Source of the DNA: JAFGNB01 sp050304135
GTDB taxonomy: Bacteria > Fibrobacterota > Chitinivibrionia > Chitinivibrionales > Chitinispirillaceae
Assembly (NCBI GenBank): GCA_050304135.1
Contig: JBNLDC010000074.1
Coordinates: 1 to 64,000 of the forward strand
DNA length: 64,000 nucleotides
Direction of reading: 5' to 3'
This document shows positions 1-8,995 of the stretch, in pieces. Both the position numbers and the translations under genes were made by a program. The first letter of the stretch is position 1; each line of letters begins with the position of its first letter. The notes beneath the pieces are model-generated. The model made no database searches and was not told the origin of the DNA. It was given only the letters and a program-made list of their open reading frames with translations.

Positions 1-247
1 CGCAGGTAACAGTAATTTCGGTGCGGTCAATATGTTGCGTCAGGTTGAGGATAACTCCGATCGTATCAAAATTTCCAACCGTATCGGTTATAGAGACAGT
101 GCTCTCATAACCGCTTGAAGACCTCAGAAAAAGCTCAACACTGGCCTGTTCCGGACCGGGAGGAGGGCTGGGAATATTACAGACAATTGAAAATATCCCA
201 AGAATTGAGACCAGCAATCCGGCTACGGAATAATAACGTATCCTCAT
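1..247 (-). CDS. N-terminus of an exported protein, possibly a lipoprotein (cut by window edge)
   Basis: An open frame runs leftward from an ATG at 245-247 to the window edge without a stop (82 codons visible). An AAGGGA Shine-Dalgarno sequence lies just upstream of the ATG. The product starts with MRIRYY and a hydrophobic stretch (VAGLLVSILGIFSIV) ending in Cys23. This could be a lipobox cysteine, but the -3 to -1 residues (S-I-V) are not a good lipobox. A Pro/Gly linker (PSPPPGPE) follows, then a threonine- and valine-rich segment that looks like the first strands of an Ig-like or adhesin-type beta-sandwich. Function cannot be named. What is seen: start, signal-like segment and open frame. 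What is inferred: export to the envelope. Confidence 0.6.
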   Translation of the reverse strand, partial: MRIRYYSVAGLLVSILGIFSIVCNIPSPPPGPEQASVELFLRSSSGYESTVSITDTVGNFDTIGVILNLTQHIDRTEITVTC

Positions 248-805
248 ATAAAAATCCCTTGTAAATGTAGTTTAAAGGTTAAGCAGTCTAAAAATATATC
301 AGGTCATATTGAAAAACGGTTACTAAACAAGAGCGTTTCAATCATCGGAGTATGGAAATTCTATGCTGTGTTGGTTCAGTTTCCGTTTGGAATTTTGATA
401 CCAGGACAGATCCATCCAGATACAAACACCATTACTCTATAAAAATCAATTGCTTACTATTTATTCAGCAAAAAATTATTCAACTTATGCCTAAAAACAG
501 GTCAAGACTAAGTTGAGCATGTAAAAATTTGTTAAACCATTTTAAAACCGAATGGTATTCAGCGGATACTTTTTTTAATTTTGAAGTAATATAATGGAAA
601 TCGCTTCCAATGTCTGTGATCTTTGTCACAAAAGGGGATATTTTTTGGAATATACACTGATGAGACTATTTGGCGAGAAATAACCGATAAACAAGATAAT
701 AGTATGATTTTACTCTATTTTCCGGATCGTTAGCATTCGAATCTCTTAATGATATTTTCTAATCAACAGGTCACTAACAGAATTTATTGGGCAAGACAAA
801 GACAA
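248..805. other. intergenic, no gene recognised
   Basis: AT-rich stretch of about 560 bases between the start of the exported protein and the 3' end of nadA. I see no convincing reading frame, RNA gene or strong hairpin. The frame at 749-1003 on the plus strand is only the antisense of nadA. The promoter of the leftmost gene must lie near 250-330, but I cannot point to a clear -35/-10 pair. Confidence 0.5.
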
Positions 806-1726
806 TCACTTACCATCCCCACTAAGTGCCAGCATCCGCTCAAGCGACCGAAGCGCCTTTGCAGCAACCTCACGGTCCACCACAACCTTCTCTCCCCCGG
901 TACCGTCAAGCGCATTTCGGACAGAGAGCAGCGATCCGCGCTTCATGTTGGGGCAGGTAACCTCATCGGAGACCGGATAATACCTTTTCTCCGGATTATT
1001 TGACTGAAGTGTATGGATCAACCCCAGTTCCGTTGCGATGATGAACTCGTTTTTTTCGCTTTTGGCGACATATGAACACATACCCCCGGTTGAAAGTACG
1101 GCATCAGAAAGAACCCGGCACTCGTGGGGAGCCTCAGGGTGGATGAGCACTTCGGCATCGGGGTGTTCGCTGCGGGCTGCAGTTATCATTTCTGGAGTGA
1201 TACGCAGATGCGTGGGGCAGAAACCGTCCCAGAGGATCATCTGCCGGCCGGTCTGTTCCTCTATCCATGAACCAAGATGCCGGTCGGGTACGAATATGAT
1301 ACCCCGATCGGGAGAAAGTTTTTGCGCAATCCCCAAAGCATTGGAACTGGTGCAGCAGACATCGGCAAGCGCCTTGATCTCGGCGGTTGAGTTGACATAA
1401 CACATAACCGCATGGTCAGGGTACTGTGTTTTGAGTTCTTCGAGTTCCTGTGCGGTAATCATCTCCGCCATCGGGCAGCCGGCAAGCGGCTCGGGTAGAA
1501 TGACCGTCCGTGTCGGGTTGAGAATCGCGGCGGTTTCAGCCATAAACCGAACCCCGCAGAAAATAATGGTCGATGCAGTGGTTCGGGTAGCCTCAAGACT
1601 CAGCCCGTAGGAATCACCGACGAAATCAGCACAGTCCTGCACGCCCCCGGGTTGATACGTATGCGCCAGGATAACGGCATCATGCTCTTTTTTGAGTTGT
1701 TCAATTTCAGTACGCAGGTCGGCCAT
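806..1726 (-). CDS. nadA: quinolinate synthase NadA
   Basis: NadA condenses iminoaspartate with dihydroxyacetone phosphate to quinolinate in NAD synthesis and needs an oxygen-sensitive [4Fe-4S] cluster. The three family cluster cysteines are present at about C84 (AGCPMAE), C171 (GFCPTH) and C260 (VTCPNMKRG), spaced as in characterised NadA proteins, and the N-terminal LAHTYQPGGVQD substrate motif is present. The frame also opens at a TTG at 1744. The ATG at 1726 is preferred: it has GGAGA at good spacing, begins MADLRTEIEQ, and lies one base after the stop of the upstream cysteine desulfurase (TGATATG), which suggests translational coupling. At 306 aa the length is normal for the family. It is the last gene of a three-gene minus-strand operon; the neighbouring desulfurase is a plausible sulfur source for its cluster. 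No aspartate oxidase or nadC gene is seen here. Confidence 0.95.
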   Translation of the reverse strand: MADLRTEIEQLKKEHDAVILAHTYQPGGVQDCADFVGDSYGLSLEATRTTASTIIFCGVRFMAETAAILNPTRTVILPEPLAGCPMAEMITAQELEELKTQYPDHAVMCYVNSTAEIKALADVCCTSSNALGIAQKLSPDRGIIFVPDRHLGSWIEEQTGRQMILWDGFCPTHLRITPEMITAARSEHPDAEVLIHPEAPHECRVLSDAVLSTGGMCSYVAKSEKNEFIIATELGLIHTLQSNNPEKRYYPVSDEVTCPNMKRGSLLSVRNALDGTGGEKVVVDREVAAKALRSLERMLALSGDGK

Positions 1727-1727
1727 A

Positions 1728-2894
1728 TCAGCTTTTCTCCACAAACGGTGATATGGAACGAAGGGTCTCTACGATTCCCGGCATCACCTCGATTACTTTG
1801 TCAATTTCCGGTTCGGTTGTGTATCTGCTGAGCGAGAACCGTGTTGAGCTGTGTGCAAGTGTATACGGAATACCCATTGCCCGCATCACATGCGATGGTT
1901 CCAGCGATCCGGTGGTACAGGCACTTCCCGATGAAGCGGCGATACCGTTTTCGTCAAGGTGCAGCAGAATTGCCTCTCCTTCGATGTTCTCAAAACTGAC
2001 GTTGGCGGTATTCGGCAGGCGCTGCACCTTATGACCGTTGAGCTTCGCTCCTCTGCAACTGCCGAGAAGAGTGTTTTCAAGTTTGTCGCGAAGTTGACGA
2101 ACGCGCCCCTGCTCCTCCTCGTGACCGGTCCGTGCAAGTTCACACGCGATACCCAGCCCGACACAGTACGGCACATTTTCTGTTCCTGCACGAAGTCCAT
2201 CCTCCTGATGTCCGCCATGGAGCAACGGTTCAATGGTATACCCCTTGCGCAGAAACATGACACCAATCCCTTTCGGCGCATGCAGTTTATGACCGCTGAT
2301 TGCAAGCATATCAATCGGTACCGTGCGCAAATCAATCGGTATTTTTCCGGCGGCCTGCACGGCATCAGTATGCACGGTACCCCCGCGACTTTTCACCTTC
2401 TGAGTAATTGCCTCTATCGGAAACAGAACACCAGTTTCGTTGTTCGCCCACATCAACGAGACGATCGTGTGTTCATCAATCGGCAGATCATCAAACAGAT
2501 CAGCACTGATCATCCCGTCACTGTCTACCTCAAGTTCGAAGAGCGAGGCACCCTTCTGTTTTAAATACCGCGCGGTATTTTGAACGGCAGGATGCTCAAC
2601 CGTCGAAGTAACAATACGGGTTTTCTGTCCATGTTCAGCAAAAAAACCTTTGAGTGCCATATTGTCACTCTCGGAGCCGCAACTGGTGAAAATGATCTCT
2701 TCGGGAAGTGCACCAAGAAGGGCTGCTACCTGTTCCCGGGCCAGTTCAATGCTGCGCCGAACTCCCCCACCGAACCGGTGAATACTGGAGGGATTTCCCC
2801 AACGGTCCTTTAAAAAGGGCTGCATTGCCTCGATGACTTCAGGAGCAACCATTGTGGTTGCGTTGTTATCAAGGTAGATTGTTTGAGGGCTCAT
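1728..2894 (-). CDS. nifS: cysteine desulfurase, NifS/IscS family
   Basis: PLP enzyme that removes sulfur from cysteine as an enzyme-bound persulfide for Fe-S cluster assembly. At 388 aa it has the group I layout: N-terminal YLDNNATT, catalytic His101 (VEHPA), PLP lysine K203 (SGHKLHAPKG), the RAGTEN motif, and the persulfide-forming Cys326 in SSGSACTTGS. That loop is the longer, flexible IscS/NifS type rather than the SufS type. It starts with ATG, 27 bases after the small membrane protein, and its stop touches the nadA start. The pairing with nadA suggests a dedicated job in maturing the NadA [4Fe-4S] cluster, as known for other nifS-like/nadA neighbours. No iscU-type scaffold gene is in the window. 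The family call is certain; the specific client is inference. Confidence 0.93.
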   Translation of the reverse strand: MSPQTIYLDNNATTMVAPEVIEAMQPFLKDRWGNPSSIHRFGGGVRRSIELAREQVAALLGALPEEIIFTSCGSESDNMALKGFFAEHGQKTRIVTSTVEHPAVQNTARYLKQKGASLFELEVDSDGMISADLFDDLPIDEHTIVSLMWANNETGVLFPIEAITQKVKSRGGTVHTDAVQAAGKIPIDLRTVPIDMLAISGHKLHAPKGIGVMFLRKGYTIEPLLHGGHQEDGLRAGTENVPYCVGLGIACELARTGHEEEQGRVRQLRDKLENTLLGSCRGAKLNGHKVQRLPNTANVSFENIEGEAILLHLDENGIAASSGSACTTGSLEPSHVMRAMGIPYTLAHSSTRFSLSRYTTEPEIDKVIEVMPGIVETLRSISPFVEKS

Positions 2895-2921
2895 ATTTCT
2901 GATAAATTCCTTATATTTTGT

Positions 2922-3152
2922 TTATTTTGCGTCGTTTTTCTTTTTTTCCTGTTTTGCAACAAGCATTAACGTTGCTGCTGCTATAACAAGAAGGATTATA
3001 GTCCGCACGATTCTGGTTGTTGCATAAGCAAACTGAATCGGCCGCTTGAGCGACTTGATACCTAGTGCCCCCATATGCCCGTGCGTACTGTCGACTCCGA
3101 TAAAAAGAATCCATCCGCCGATGAGTGTCAGAAGCAGTTTCTGGTATTTCAT
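2922..3152 (-). CDS. small membrane protein of unknown function
   Basis: A 76-aa frame with an AGAAGGA Shine-Dalgarno sequence at good distance from its ATG. Two hydrophobic segments are visible, at about residues 5-22 (LLLTLIGGWILFIGV) and 47-67 (IVRTIILLVIAAATLMLVA), followed by a basic C-terminus (KQEKKKNDAK), so a two-pass membrane protein with a cytoplasmic tail is likely. The segment between them contains HGHMGALGIKSLKRP. It is the first gene of the run leading to nifS and nadA, 27 bases ahead of nifS, so probably cotranscribed. I do not recognise a family. A shorter overlapping frame (2911-3114) is a shadow. Confidence 0.6.
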   Translation of the reverse strand: MKYQKLLLTLIGGWILFIGVDSTHGHMGALGIKSLKRPIQFAYATTRIVRTIILLVIAAATLMLVAKQEKKKNDAK

Positions 3153-3316
3153 AGAATTCCTTCTAAAATGTATTCATCAACTTACCGGCCCACAACCTGA
3201 GACAGACCGATGTTGTTAAAAAATACAACCTGTCCACGGATGATACCGAAAGAACCCGTCGGAAGGAATCAATTATTACATTTTTAACAACATCTCCCGG
3301 CTTTAGCAGTAAATCT

Positions 3317-3766
3317 TCAACCCGGAATGAACTGGAGCTTCAGGTGTTTCGCCATATACGCGAATTTTGAGAGGTAATTGAGGTTACCGGTATAGGAGAC
3401 CTCATTATTCAGAATCGCACCGATAATATCCGGTTCCGGTGCGAAGAGGAAATTTTTAAGTGCCAAACCATCCTTGAATACAACCGAAACGTTGGTATTG
3501 TCGATCGCATGCCGTACCACGCTCATTTTGGATCCCGAAAATATGATTCCCGCATCAATCCTGCCGTCGGTACTTTTAAACGAGTATCGTGCTTCGAAAT
3601 TTTCAATATTCTTCCGGAAAGGCGCGTTGATCGCACAGTAAAGCTGCATGAATCCAAGCAGCAGCTCTAGGGAGAGATCGAGCGCCTCGTCACGCAGGCA
3701 ATTCAGCAATGTTTTTTTTCTCCACCAGAATTGTATCCGGTAAATAACAGCAGAGATTGGATTCAT
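3317..3766 (-). CDS. small protein with SCP2-like C-terminal half, downstream of a glycyl radical enzyme
   Basis: The ATG at 3766 is chosen over longer starts because AAGGA lies about 7 bases before it; it gives 149 aa (MNPISAVIYRIQFWW...). The upstream part of the open frame overlaps the glycyl radical enzyme and is probably not translated. The N-terminal 45 residues are helical and amphipathic. The C-terminal 90 residues (RYSFKSTDGRIDAGIIF, VVFKDGLALKNFLF, DIIGAILNNEVSYTGN, LNYLSKFAYMAKHL) follow the pattern of an SCP2-type lipid-binding fold, in which VxFxDG...hhxG repeats line a hydrophobic tunnel. It lies 64 bases downstream of the glycyl radical enzyme on the same strand. A role in binding or presenting a hydrophobic substrate is inference. 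The SCP2 assignment rests on pattern only. Confidence 0.6.
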   Translation of the reverse strand: MNPISAVIYRIQFWWRKKTLLNCLRDEALDLSLELLLGFMQLYCAINAPFRKNIENFEARYSFKSTDGRIDAGIIFSGSKMSVVRHAIDNTNVSVVFKDGLALKNFLFAPEPDIIGAILNNEVSYTGNLNYLSKFAYMAKHLKLQFIPG

Positions 3767-3830
3767 GGTCATTTCCTTTATATAGGCAATAATAATTTTC
3801 TGATCAAATGCATAAACCCGGCAGACAGTG

Positions 3831-6299
3831 TTACCCGTGAGGTAACGGAACCGATGCTCCTGAAGCAAGATCATACTGTGTACGGGTGATCAGTTCATCC
3901 TGCATCGCCTCGTTGAGATCCTTGAAGTAGGCACTGTATCCCGAAACCCGGACGATCATTTCCGGATACCGTTCAGGGTGTTGTTTCGCCTCGATCAACG
4001 TGCTGTAATCCTGCACATTGAACTGTACCTGCATGCCGCCCTGCCTGAAGAACCCCTCCACCAGATCGCCGAACCGTGCGAGGTAACCGTTTCCCCGCTC
4101 TTTGGCAGTCGGAGGCGTGTACTTGATATTAAACGCCCACCCGCCGGGGATTGACTTGTGATCGAGCGCTGCCACCGCATTGAAAGCACCGGTTAGTTCC
4201 CTCGCCGCTTGTGAGGCAGGAGTAATCCCGCTCGAGAACACCTCATGTGCACCTCTCCCCGAAGGCATTGCGCCGGCAAGGCGTCCCTGCCCCGCGTGAG
4301 TTGTCATGGTCCAGAATGCCGGCCGGTACTTCCCGCCCCGATAGTTGGTATGTGCCTGAAGAAATGCGTAAATATCATCCACCAGACGACGGGAATTTTT
4401 TAGCGCCAGCGGATGCTCTGTGCCGAACCGGGCAGTCTTGTTTTTAAGATAGAACTGCATTGCCATCTCTTCAGGCGATGCAAAATTACTGCTGACTGCA
4501 TCGAGCAGCTGACGCATTGAATATTTCTTTTCGGTAAATATCGTCTGTTCAATCGCGTTGAGTGAATCACACACATCAGGAAAGGCGAGAAAACTTGCAC
4601 CCGACGAATTATACCGCGCTCCGCCGAAAATAAGGTCATTACCATTTTCAAGCGGCCCGGTAAAAAATGAACTCAGCAGCGGAGTAGAAGCCATCTCCTG
4701 ATGCACCGCACCCATTTTCTCATTCAGATCAATTGCCTGTCCGAGGAGCCAGGTATACTGTGCATGAAACGCTTGGTAGAACGATTCAAAATCGGTAAAG
4801 GTGGCTCCGTCGCCGGTTTCCGGACCAATCTGCTCGTCGCTCATCGACGGTTTTTTCCCGTTGAACAGTGCGAGTTCCAGCGCTGAGGCAAGATTGAACA
4901 TTATGGAGGAGGAGGCTACGTAGTCCCGCCCGGTACTTGCCAGCTCCACACAGCCGACCACCGCGTAATCCCGCGCATCCTCAACAGTTTCGCCCTGATT
5001 AACCAGGGTGGCAATATCGGTGATATCATTATGGAATGCGGGGATCGCTTTCGTGGTGGTAATCACTTCTGCCACCCGCTGCCGATACCGCTCATCATTG
5101 ACATCAGGATGAAAACGGGCATTGACACTCGGATCCCGCAACCGCATCAGTTCCGTCACTTTGAGGAAAACGTAGGTCAAATCATTTACCGCATCCGCCC
5201 CTGCTCTGTCGACCCCCCCAAGGGTAACCGCTGGGGTTGAACCTGCCCCCCCCCAGAGTCGTTCGGCTGCCTCGGGCACCAGATTGGTGTTATCGGCAAT
5301 TTTAAGCCAGAGACAGCACCCGATCTCAACCGCCTCTTTGACCGATAATACACCGGCATCGAAATCCTGTTTGAAAAACGGGTAGAGAACCTGATCAAGC
5401 CGCCCGGGACTCATCGCCATGTTGATATTTTCGGCATGGATACCCACCTGGCAGAGCCAGAGGGCATTTACCGCTTCACGAAAGGTTCGTGCAGGTTGCG
5501 CCGGTACCCGACTGCAGATTTCGGCAATTTCCTCAAGGTTCTTTTTCTTTCGGAGGTCGGTTTCATTACACGCCTGATCCGCTGCCGCATTCGAAACAGT
5601 GGTCGCATACTGTAGTATTCCCTTCAGCGAGATCTGTACCGCTTTGAAAAATGCGAGTCTCCGTCCGACGTCCGGATCTCCCGTCGGATTCCCGATAAAA
5701 CTTTTTTCTCTCTGTGCAGCTTCCGCAATGATTACCTCAAGCCCCTCTCCAAGTGCACGGGAATAATCGGGAACACAGTGAGAGATACACCCGGCCTTTC
5801 CGCTGATGTAATACACCATTTTTTCGAGCAATTGCAGCGATCGAGGATTGGAAAACTTTTTCCGGGTCACCTCCATGACCGTGCGGTCCATCCAGTAGGG
5901 GAATATTTTAAAATTACAGGCGGCAGTTTCCTCTGCTGAAATCACCTGCGGATTCGCTTTACGTTTGCTTATCGTATCGAGTTCCGGCCAGATGGCAAGC
6001 CCCATAAATTCCGGATACAACGGCGCTCCGATCATTTTGGAAGTGGTGGCGCCGCCAAGCAGGTTGTCATCGTGGAATGGAGCCACACGATTCGAAAGGT
6101 AATGAGCTACCGCACCGGCCCTTACCACCTGCGGATCTTCATCACCGGTTTCATGCTCCAAAAGGTAATCGGTCATCAAATCGGCACGCTCAATGCATAC
6201 TTCGGTTCGCGTGGTGAAATGCCGGTCCCGCAGACGCTTGACCAGAGGGATGGTGTCAAGGGTGACGTCGGCAAGTGAGATATCGTCGAGTGTTACCAT
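3831..6299 (-). CDS. glycyl radical enzyme of the pyruvate formate-lyase/dehydratase superfamily, unassigned subclass
   Basis: The 822-aa product carries both superfamily hallmarks: the thiyl-radical cysteine C450 in VVGCVELAS and the glycyl-radical loop RVSGYSAYF with G787, 35 residues from the end. The cysteine is followed by V-E (C-x-E), as in diol dehydratases, CutC, isethionate lyase and arylacetate decarboxylase, and unlike the Cys-Cys pair of true pyruvate formate-lyase. The substrate cannot be read from the sequence: GCVEL with Leu, and GGARYNSSGASFLAFPD, do not fit a subclass I know well. The frame also opens at a TTG at 6314; the ATG at 6299 has AAGGA at 7 bases. It lies between a DUF6765 gene (about 39 bases upstream) and an SCP2-like gene. 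These enzymes need a dedicated radical SAM activase, and none is adjacent. The only activase-type gene nearby, nrdG at 18 kb, is paired with nrdD. Confidence 0.88.
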   Translation of the reverse strand: MVTLDDISLADVTLDTIPLVKRLRDRHFTTRTEVCIERADLMTDYLLEHETGDEDPQVVRAGAVAHYLSNRVAPFHDDNLLGGATTSKMIGAPLYPEFMGLAIWPELDTISKRKANPQVISAEETAACNFKIFPYWMDRTVMEVTRKKFSNPRSLQLLEKMVYYISGKAGCISHCVPDYSRALGEGLEVIIAEAAQREKSFIGNPTGDPDVGRRLAFFKAVQISLKGILQYATTVSNAAADQACNETDLRKKKNLEEIAEICSRVPAQPARTFREAVNALWLCQVGIHAENINMAMSPGRLDQVLYPFFKQDFDAGVLSVKEAVEIGCCLWLKIADNTNLVPEAAERLWGGAGSTPAVTLGGVDRAGADAVNDLTYVFLKVTELMRLRDPSVNARFHPDVNDERYRQRVAEVITTTKAIPAFHNDITDIATLVNQGETVEDARDYAVVGCVELASTGRDYVASSSIMFNLASALELALFNGKKPSMSDEQIGPETGDGATFTDFESFYQAFHAQYTWLLGQAIDLNEKMGAVHQEMASTPLLSSFFTGPLENGNDLIFGGARYNSSGASFLAFPDVCDSLNAIEQTIFTEKKYSMRQLLDAVSSNFASPEEMAMQFYLKNKTARFGTEHPLALKNSRRLVDDIYAFLQAHTNYRGGKYRPAFWTMTTHAGQGRLAGAMPSGRGAHEVFSSGITPASQAARELTGAFNAVAALDHKSIPGGWAFNIKYTPPTAKERGNGYLARFGDLVEGFFRQGGMQVQFNVQDYSTLIEAKQHPERYPEMIVRVSGYSAYFKDLNEAMQDELITRTQYDLASGASVPLPHG

Positions 6300-6338
6300 A
6301 CCGGTTTCCTTCAATGAATTGAGCCTTCAGCTAATAAC

Positions 6339-7439
6339 CTACGCCCCGCAGATTCCGTATCGCGGAAGGATATCCCGCAACACGACAAAGCGGTGTTTCT
6401 GCAACGCATCATGAAATAGTTTCCAGTTGCTGGAGAGAAAGTCATCATGATAGGGAAAGACGTCACTGTCGCTGTCGATACTTTTTTCCGTTTCCAGCGC
6501 AGCATGTTTCCAGGAGCCCACCCCCTTCGGGACATAGGAGATACGTTCAGCACCTTCAGGTGCGAACGAGAAATCACCGTTTGCGATCGATGCGCACCAT
6601 TTCGCATGACGATCCCGACCTTCATTGTCGGTAAAGCTTCGCAGATTGTATTCAATACGTTCACGATCGGCAGGTAAAATGCGTGAGGGAGAATCAACAG
6701 CCCCCGTGCAACTGCGGAATGCAACCATTTCCTTATGCATATTGTCAACTGCCTTCATGAAAAGCGGCGGATTATCACGCACACCCTCGGCCTGACAACC
6801 ATGACGTTCAAGCCACTCATTTTGGAAGCTCCACTGTGCAAAGGGGAGATCCGGGTAGGTGAGCACGGCACCATGCCCAAGCGGCAGAACGGTTTCAATA
6901 AACCCGCTCAGAAACCGTTCTTTGAACCACTGCCACTTTTTCTTCTTCACCCGTTTTCCCTGAAGCTCCGAAACATCGTTAATTTCGTGGCAGATTCCGG
7001 TAAACCCCTGATGAGCGAAGGTATCTGCATATACATGCATGGTGATTCCCAGCCGGTGGAGCGCATAGGGAGTTTTACAATCCGCGCAACATGCATCGAT
7101 CATTTCCCTTGCGACGTAGCTGTCGGGTGTACAGCGTAATTTATCAACAAAAGGACCTTCCCAGTCTTCCTCTGCTGAAGTTCCGCCGTTTCCCGGAAGG
7201 AAATGAAACGGGATCCACACCAGCAGGTTGGCAAGTTTCCTGAAGTTCCGGGTATCGACCAAATGGTGAGCACTACTGATACGGCTGTATTGAATTCCAC
7301 CCTCAAACCTGATCACTCCGGAATTCGATGCATCGTCAACATACTGTGCGGCATAAGCGATCACCGAGGCATCATCGGGTAAAAACCCGGCACACCGTGC
7401 AGTTACATAGGTTACGGCATGATGAAAATCGACCTGCAT
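6339..7439 (-). CDS. DUF6765-type protein with a phospholipase C/S1-nuclease-like histidine pattern
   Basis: The product, from the ATG at 7439, begins MQVDFHHAVTYVTARCAGF, which is the usual N-terminus of DUF6765 proteins; an upstream GTG at 7460 is less likely because AAGGTGGAG precedes the ATG. It has 366 aa and no signal peptide. Seen motifs are YAAQYVDDAS (residues about 31-40), SSAHHLVD, and LGITMHVYADTFAHQGFTG (about 140-158), an H-x3-D-x3-H arrangement like the metal site of zinc phospholipase C and S1/P1 nucleases. Further His/Asp residues lie near the end (DSDVFPYHDDF). The family has no established function that I know. It starts the apparent operon with the glycyl radical enzyme (39-base gap). 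Whether it is a hydrolase acting on the same substrate is inference. Confidence 0.7.
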   Translation of the reverse strand: MQVDFHHAVTYVTARCAGFLPDDASVIAYAAQYVDDASNSGVIRFEGGIQYSRISSAHHLVDTRNFRKLANLLVWIPFHFLPGNGGTSAEEDWEGPFVDKLRCTPDSYVAREMIDACCADCKTPYALHRLGITMHVYADTFAHQGFTGICHEINDVSELQGKRVKKKKWQWFKERFLSGFIETVLPLGHGAVLTYPDLPFAQWSFQNEWLERHGCQAEGVRDNPPLFMKAVDNMHKEMVAFRSCTGAVDSPSRILPADRERIEYNLRSFTDNEGRDRHAKWCASIANGDFSFAPEGAERISYVPKGVGSWKHAALETEKSIDSDSDVFPYHDDFLSSNWKLFHDALQKHRFVVLRDILPRYGICGA

Positions 7440-7732
7440 CCACTCCACCTTCTTTGCCACCGTTGCCGGATGAGTTCAGCTGATAGTTATTCGGAAAGAC
7501 CAACACGCTCAAGAGGTTACAACTGAACAAAAGATAGGTAATCGACGCCGGATGAGTCAAAGAAAGCATTCCTCGATGTTTTTTCTTCAATTCTTCCGGT
7601 AACATTCCCCACGACCGGATACTCCAATACCTTATACACTCAACCGTAATTGTATTTTCCCCATCGGTGATTTTCCGGTTCCGGAGCCACAGCAGCGGTT
7701 GCCGATAGAAAAACAACAGTACTGGAGCAGAC

Positions 7733-8995
7733 ATGTTCAGACGTTTTATCATCCCGGTGTTGATTGTCGCAGCAGGTTTCGGCGGCATGAAGTTTCTCGC
7801 ATCATTTAAAAAGGAGCAGAAACGTCTTCCTCCGCGCCCTTTTGTACGGACCCTGACCACCAATCTGGTACGGTACAATGACTTGTCCCCCTCTATTGAA
7901 ACCATGGGACGTGTTCTGCCGCTCGAGCAGATACAACTTACCCCTGAAGTATCCGGACTGGTACTTGACCGCTCCTTTAAACTCTTTAAAGGGAATACGT
8001 TTCGGAAAAACGAAACTCTCCTGCGAATCGACACAATTCAAGTGTACTTCAATTACAGTGCAACCATTAGTGACCTGCAGAATGCACTGGCCGGGCTTCT
8101 ACCGGAACTCAAAACCGATCAGCCCAAATCCCTTGAAACCTGGCAGCGTTTTTTCTCACGTCTTTCGGTTGATACGCTTCCTGCACTCCCCGAGGTACAA
8201 ACCGACCGGGAAAAACTGCTCGCCACCCGATACCAGATATACAAACTTTACTTCCTTGCGCGACAGCAGCAGAACACCCTCGGAAAGCACACGATTCGCG
8301 CCCCCTTCACCGGTACTGTTGAAGAGACCCGGGTATTCCCCGCCTCCATGGCACGCGCGGGAACCGCTCTTGCCACACTGGTACGTACCGATGCGATCGA
8401 AATTGAACTTGCCCTGACACAACAACAGTTACCGTTTATCTCCACCGGCAGTACCGTAATGGTTGATCTGGAAGGAACCGATGTAACGCGAACCGGTACT
8501 GTCAACCGTATCAGCAACATTCTCGATAAACGGATGCAGACCGCAGCCGTATTTGTCCGAATCGACGGCAGCACCGGCCCGCTGATAAAAAACGGGGCCT
8601 ATGCGAAAGTCCGCATGGCGGGATCGGTAATTGAGCACGCGGTAGCTATACCACGCAAAGCCCTTCACAACAGAGTATTTGTGTACACAATTGAGGCGGA
8701 TACACTTGCCGAACACCGTATCGAAATCGCCTACCAGTCGGTTGACACAGCCTACTGTACCGGTGGTATTGCAGATGGCGCGGAGCTGATCATTGAACCC
8801 TTGCAGGATGCGGTTATCGGAATGGCGGTTCAGAACCCCGCCACCGCTCGTGAACGGCAGAAAACAATATCCGGTTCCGGCGGGATGCGTAGCGGGAAAT
8901 CAGGCAAGCCCTCCGCTGCGAAAGTTTCCAAACCACAGGGTTCACCCACCGAAAATGTTAAAAAGCAGCCCCGACCTGCGACAGGTGCGCAATGA
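7733..8995 (+). CDS. RND efflux periplasmic adaptor (membrane fusion protein)
   Basis: Adaptor of a tripartite efflux pump, linking the inner-membrane RND transporter to the outer-membrane channel. The 420-aa product has an N-terminal membrane anchor (FIIPVLIVAAGFGG, residues 5-18), a barrel-sandwich/lipoyl half-motif (VLPLEQIQLTPEVSGLV, about 60-76), a short helical hairpin (about 110-170), the returning lipoyl half (TIRAPFTGTVEETRVFPAS, about 183-201), a beta-barrel (about 205-290), and a Ser/Lys/Pro-rich C-terminal tail of about 50 residues. The tail is longer than usual and of unknown role. GGAG lies 6 bases before the ATG. The stop overlaps the start of the transporter gene (ATGA). The roughly 290-base gap before it is shared with the divergent DUF6765 gene and must hold both promoters. 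The exported substrate cannot be told. Confidence 0.9.
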   Translation: MFRRFIIPVLIVAAGFGGMKFLASFKKEQKRLPPRPFVRTLTTNLVRYNDLSPSIETMGRVLPLEQIQLTPEVSGLVLDRSFKLFKGNTFRKNETLLRIDTIQVYFNYSATISDLQNALAGLLPELKTDQPKSLETWQRFFSRLSVDTLPALPEVQTDREKLLATRYQIYKLYFLARQQQNTLGKHTIRAPFTGTVEETRVFPASMARAGTALATLVRTDAIEIELALTQQQLPFISTGSTVMVDLEGTDVTRTGTVNRISNILDKRMQTAAVFVRIDGSTGPLIKNGAYAKVRMAGSVIEHAVAIPRKALHNRVFVYTIEADTLAEHRIEIAYQSVDTAYCTGGIADGAELIIEPLQDAVIGMAVQNPATARERQKTISGSGGMRSGKSGKPSAAKVSKPQGSPTENVKKQPRPATGAQ

